DNA of 6,200 bases from Clostridiales bacterium (GTDB taxonomy: Bacteria; Bacillota; Clostridia; Oscillospirales; Oscillospiraceae): the NCBI GenBank assembly GCA_019418525.1, contig DYBS01000128.1:324-6523 (forward strand), in the 5' to 3' direction. The notes under the pieces are model-generated. The model ran no database searches. It was given only the letters and a program-made list of their open reading frames with translations, and was not told the origin of the DNA. Each line of letters begins with the position of its first letter. Positions within the stretch are counted from its first letter, which is position 1. A program made the position numbers and the translations under genes. Below, piece after piece: positions 4,540 through 6,200 of this stretch.

Positions 4540-6200
4540 GACCCCACTGCCGCCTCCTCGCTCTGGCTCTGTCCGCCCTGTGCTGTCTGGGGGCCGCCCG
4601 GGGCGTGGAAAATCCGCAGCTTCCCGTAGATAGTACCCAGGCTCCCTCGGCCGAGAGCACTCCTACTGTTACGTCCTCCGCTGAGGTTACCCCCACCGTT
4701 GCGCCCTCTGCTGAGGTTACCCCCACCGTTACGCCCACAGAGACGACCTCTCCTTCTCCATCTGAAACCGAAATACCTTCCAACGGTATTCCCATTGAGA
4801 CTCCCTCTGTAACCTTCCCTGCAGCATCTACCACCCCCTCCCCTACGCCGAAGCGGGAGGTCATCACCTGGGTGGGCACCCTCCCCGCGCTGTCCTTCCT
4901 CCCCTATCTCCTCCCGCTGGGCTCCAGCCTCTACGATATACCCCCCCTGTACTACGACGGGTGCTTCACCACGGACACCTCGAATCTGACCTATCTCTGC
5001 TTCATCAACTGGGACTTTTCCCAGCTGGAGCTCTCGGAGAGCGGGCTTTATCCCCAGTCCACGGGACTTTATACCATCTACGGCATGCCCGATGTAACGG
5101 AGTATTTCGTCCTCTCGCCCGATGTGGAACCCTTCAGCTTTCAACTGGCGGTGGTAAGCCCGGAGTATATGGACCTAACTGCCAGTGTCCTGGACGGAAC
5201 GGACCGCGTGCTCTGCCTGCTCTACTGCCGCCCCAACGACCCCAACCGTGTACAGGTCCTGCGCAGTGAGGCAGACGGCCCCTGGCAGGAGCTCTCTCCC
5301 GGCACTGACTACCTCCTGGAACCGGACGCCATCACGTTTTACATCGGGGAACTGGCCCAGGATATCACTTACCGCTACCAGGTCCGCTATGACGGGGACG
5401 GCATATCCAATGTGCTGTCCATCCGCCGCACCGGGGACGAGGTCCTGTTGGAGACTGAGGGAGAGGGACATCCCGCTACCGGCGTGGCTGTTTCCACCCC
5501 CTCTCCCACCCCCTCCAACGACTGGGGTGGAGACCGGGACGGCGGCGACTGGGAGGATCAGGATATCCCTTCCACTGCCGATCCTGACCCCGAACCGGCG
5601 GAAAGCTCCCCATCTCAGACCCCCGCGCCCACACCACAGTCTACCGTGTTCCACACGCCGTCCCCATCCCTCTCCCCAAGCCTTACATCTGCTCCGTCCC
5701 CCACTGCCACGCCGGCTGTTTCTATTACACCGGCGGCCTCCGGCACGTTGTCTCCCTCCCTCTTCCCCCCGGCGGAACCGGCCGACTTTCTCCCGACCGG
5801 GGAAAACAGCGACGCCTCTACCATCCTCTCCGGCCAGCAACTGGAGCAGATGGCGGAAAATGCCCCCGCAGGCACACTGCTCTTTGAAAAGGACGGGGTG
5901 GCGGTGGAGCTGCCCGCCGCCCTGCTGAAAGAGCTGGACCTGGAGGATGCCGAGCTTCTGGAGGTCACCGTGGAGCGCCCGGCGGAGGATGCCTTCCGTC
6001 TGACCGTCCAGGCCGCAGGAGCGACAGTGACGGATATCTCCGGCACCACCGTGCGCTTCCCCTGGACCGGAACAGCGGAGGATCTGGTCTGGGTCCATCT
6101 GGAGACCGGGCAGAAGCTCCCCGCCCAGTATGAGGCGGAGAGCGGCACCGTGGTGTGCCATGTCTCCGCCACCGGCACCTATCAGCTCTGCGTCCAGGTT
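4536..6200 (+). CDS. Secreted surface protein with Ser/Pro/Thr linkers, partial (runs off window)
   Basis: The frame stays open for 555 codons to the end of the window. Residues 1-23 are a signal peptide: basic start (MRPHCR), hydrophobic core LLALALSALCCLGA and cleavage near AARG. Two Cys in the core do not make a good lipobox. Residues about 30-107 are a Ser/Thr/Pro/Glu linker containing three decapeptide repeats. Residues about 108-310 look like beta-rich folded domains, with GLYTIYGMPD, four or more Cys, and a fibronectin/Ig-like ending (ITYRYQVRYDGDGISNVLSI). Residues about 320-425 are a second TPSPTPS-type linker interrupted by an acidic Trp/Gly patch (NDWGGDRDGGDWEDQD, 328-343). From about 426 a further domain ends in GTTVRFPW..AEDLVWVHLETGQ..TYQLCVQV, resembling the beta domains of Firmicute surface proteins in which such a block closes with a Phe-Ser-x-Tyr-like strand. 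No anchor (LPXTG, SLH or C-terminal TM) is visible because the end is missing. Expected location is the cell wall or outside. Its ligand is unknown. Co-production with a response regulator suggests an envelope or environmental-sensing role. Confidence 0.85.
   Translation, partial: MRPHCRLLALALSALCCLGAARGVENPQLPVDSTQAPSAESTPTVTSSAEVTPTVAPSAEVTPTVTPTETTSPSPSETEIPSNGIPIETPSVTFPAASTTPSPTPKREVITWVGTLPALSFLPYLLPLGSSLYDIPPLYYDGCFTTDTSNLTYLCFINWDFSQLELSESGLYPQSTGLYTIYGMPDVTEYFVLSPDVEPFSFQLAVVSPEYMDLTASVLDGTDRVLCLLYCRPNDPNRVQVLRSEADGPWQELSPGTDYLLEPDAITFYIGELAQDITYRYQVRYDGDGISNVLSIRRTGDEVLLETEGEGHPATGVAVSTPSPTPSNDWGGDRDGGDWEDQDIPSTADPDPEPAESSPSQTPAPTPQSTVFHTPSPSLSPSLTSAPSPTATPAVSITPAASGTLSPSLFPPAEPADFLPTGENSDASTILSGQQLEQMAENAPAGTLLFEKDGVAVELPAALLKELDLEDAELLEVTVERPAEDAFRLTVQAAGATVTDISGTTVRFPWTGTAEDLVWVHLETGQKLPAQYEAESGTVVCHVSATGTYQLCVQV
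4650..4739 (+). repeat. Three 30-bp in-frame repeats in the secreted-protein linker
   Basis: Units 4650-4679, 4680-4709 and 4710-4739 encode AESTPTVTSS, AEVTPTVAPS and AEVTPTVTPT (residues 39-68). The last two units are identical over their first 21 bases, and the first is clearly diverged. The period is a multiple of three, so gain or loss of a unit would change linker length without breaking the frame. The near-identity of two units suggests a recent duplication. Confidence 0.85.

Noticed and set aside
4551..4590. Lipoprotein signal (two Cys in the signal-peptide core of the secreted protein)
   Set aside because: The residues before each Cys do not fit a lipobox, and the hydrophobic core continues past them, so ordinary signal peptidase cleavage near residue 22 is more likely.
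5175..6161. Long antisense frame opposite the secreted protein
   Set aside because: The plus-strand frame has a signal peptide, in-frame repeats, SD and operon overlap; the antisense product shows only low-complexity Gly/Arg/Ser stretches.

Overview
The window looks like a high-GC, anaerobic-type Firmicute chromosome, most plausibly a gut Oscillospiraceae/Flavonifractor-like lineage. This is inferred from strong G/C-ending codon use, AGGAGG-type ribosome binding sites, a LytTR response regulator, a MalT-like ATPase fused to a BTAD domain, and a secreted protein with Ser/Pro/Thr linkers. No taxonomic marker is present, so the assignment is tentative. Nothing in the window looks like a mobile element, RNA gene or CRISPR array.

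The layout is two divergent operons that share a 189-bp control region (3622-3810). Leftward (minus strand) are a 119-aa degenerate receiver-like protein (3262-3621), a 1047-aa STAND ATPase/BTAD transcription regulator (122-3265), and the first 41 codons of an unrecognised gene that leaves the window at base 1. Rightward (plus strand) are a 242-aa LytTR-type response regulator with an intact phosphorylation site (3811-4539) and an exported, linker-rich surface protein (4536 onward), which stays open to the end of the window. All three gene junctions are 4-bp ATGA overlaps, so each operon is tightly packed and probably translationally coupled.

The control region holds an extended -10 promoter for the rightward operon, a weaker -35/-10 candidate for the leftward operon, and between them a GTGAAAG motif repeated directly 20 bp apart. 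The second copy is also half of a 13-bp palindrome. This is a reasonable shared operator for one or both regulators.

Taken together, the window reads as a signalling locus: a phosphorylatable LytTR regulator made with a secreted protein, facing a large ATP-dependent regulator made with a receiver-like protein that has lost its phospho-acceptor site. The most interesting element is that pseudo-receiver, which resembles the receiver domain of the divergent gene. No histidine kinase is visible; it may lie outside the window. The signal, the target genes and any contact between the two arms are inference.
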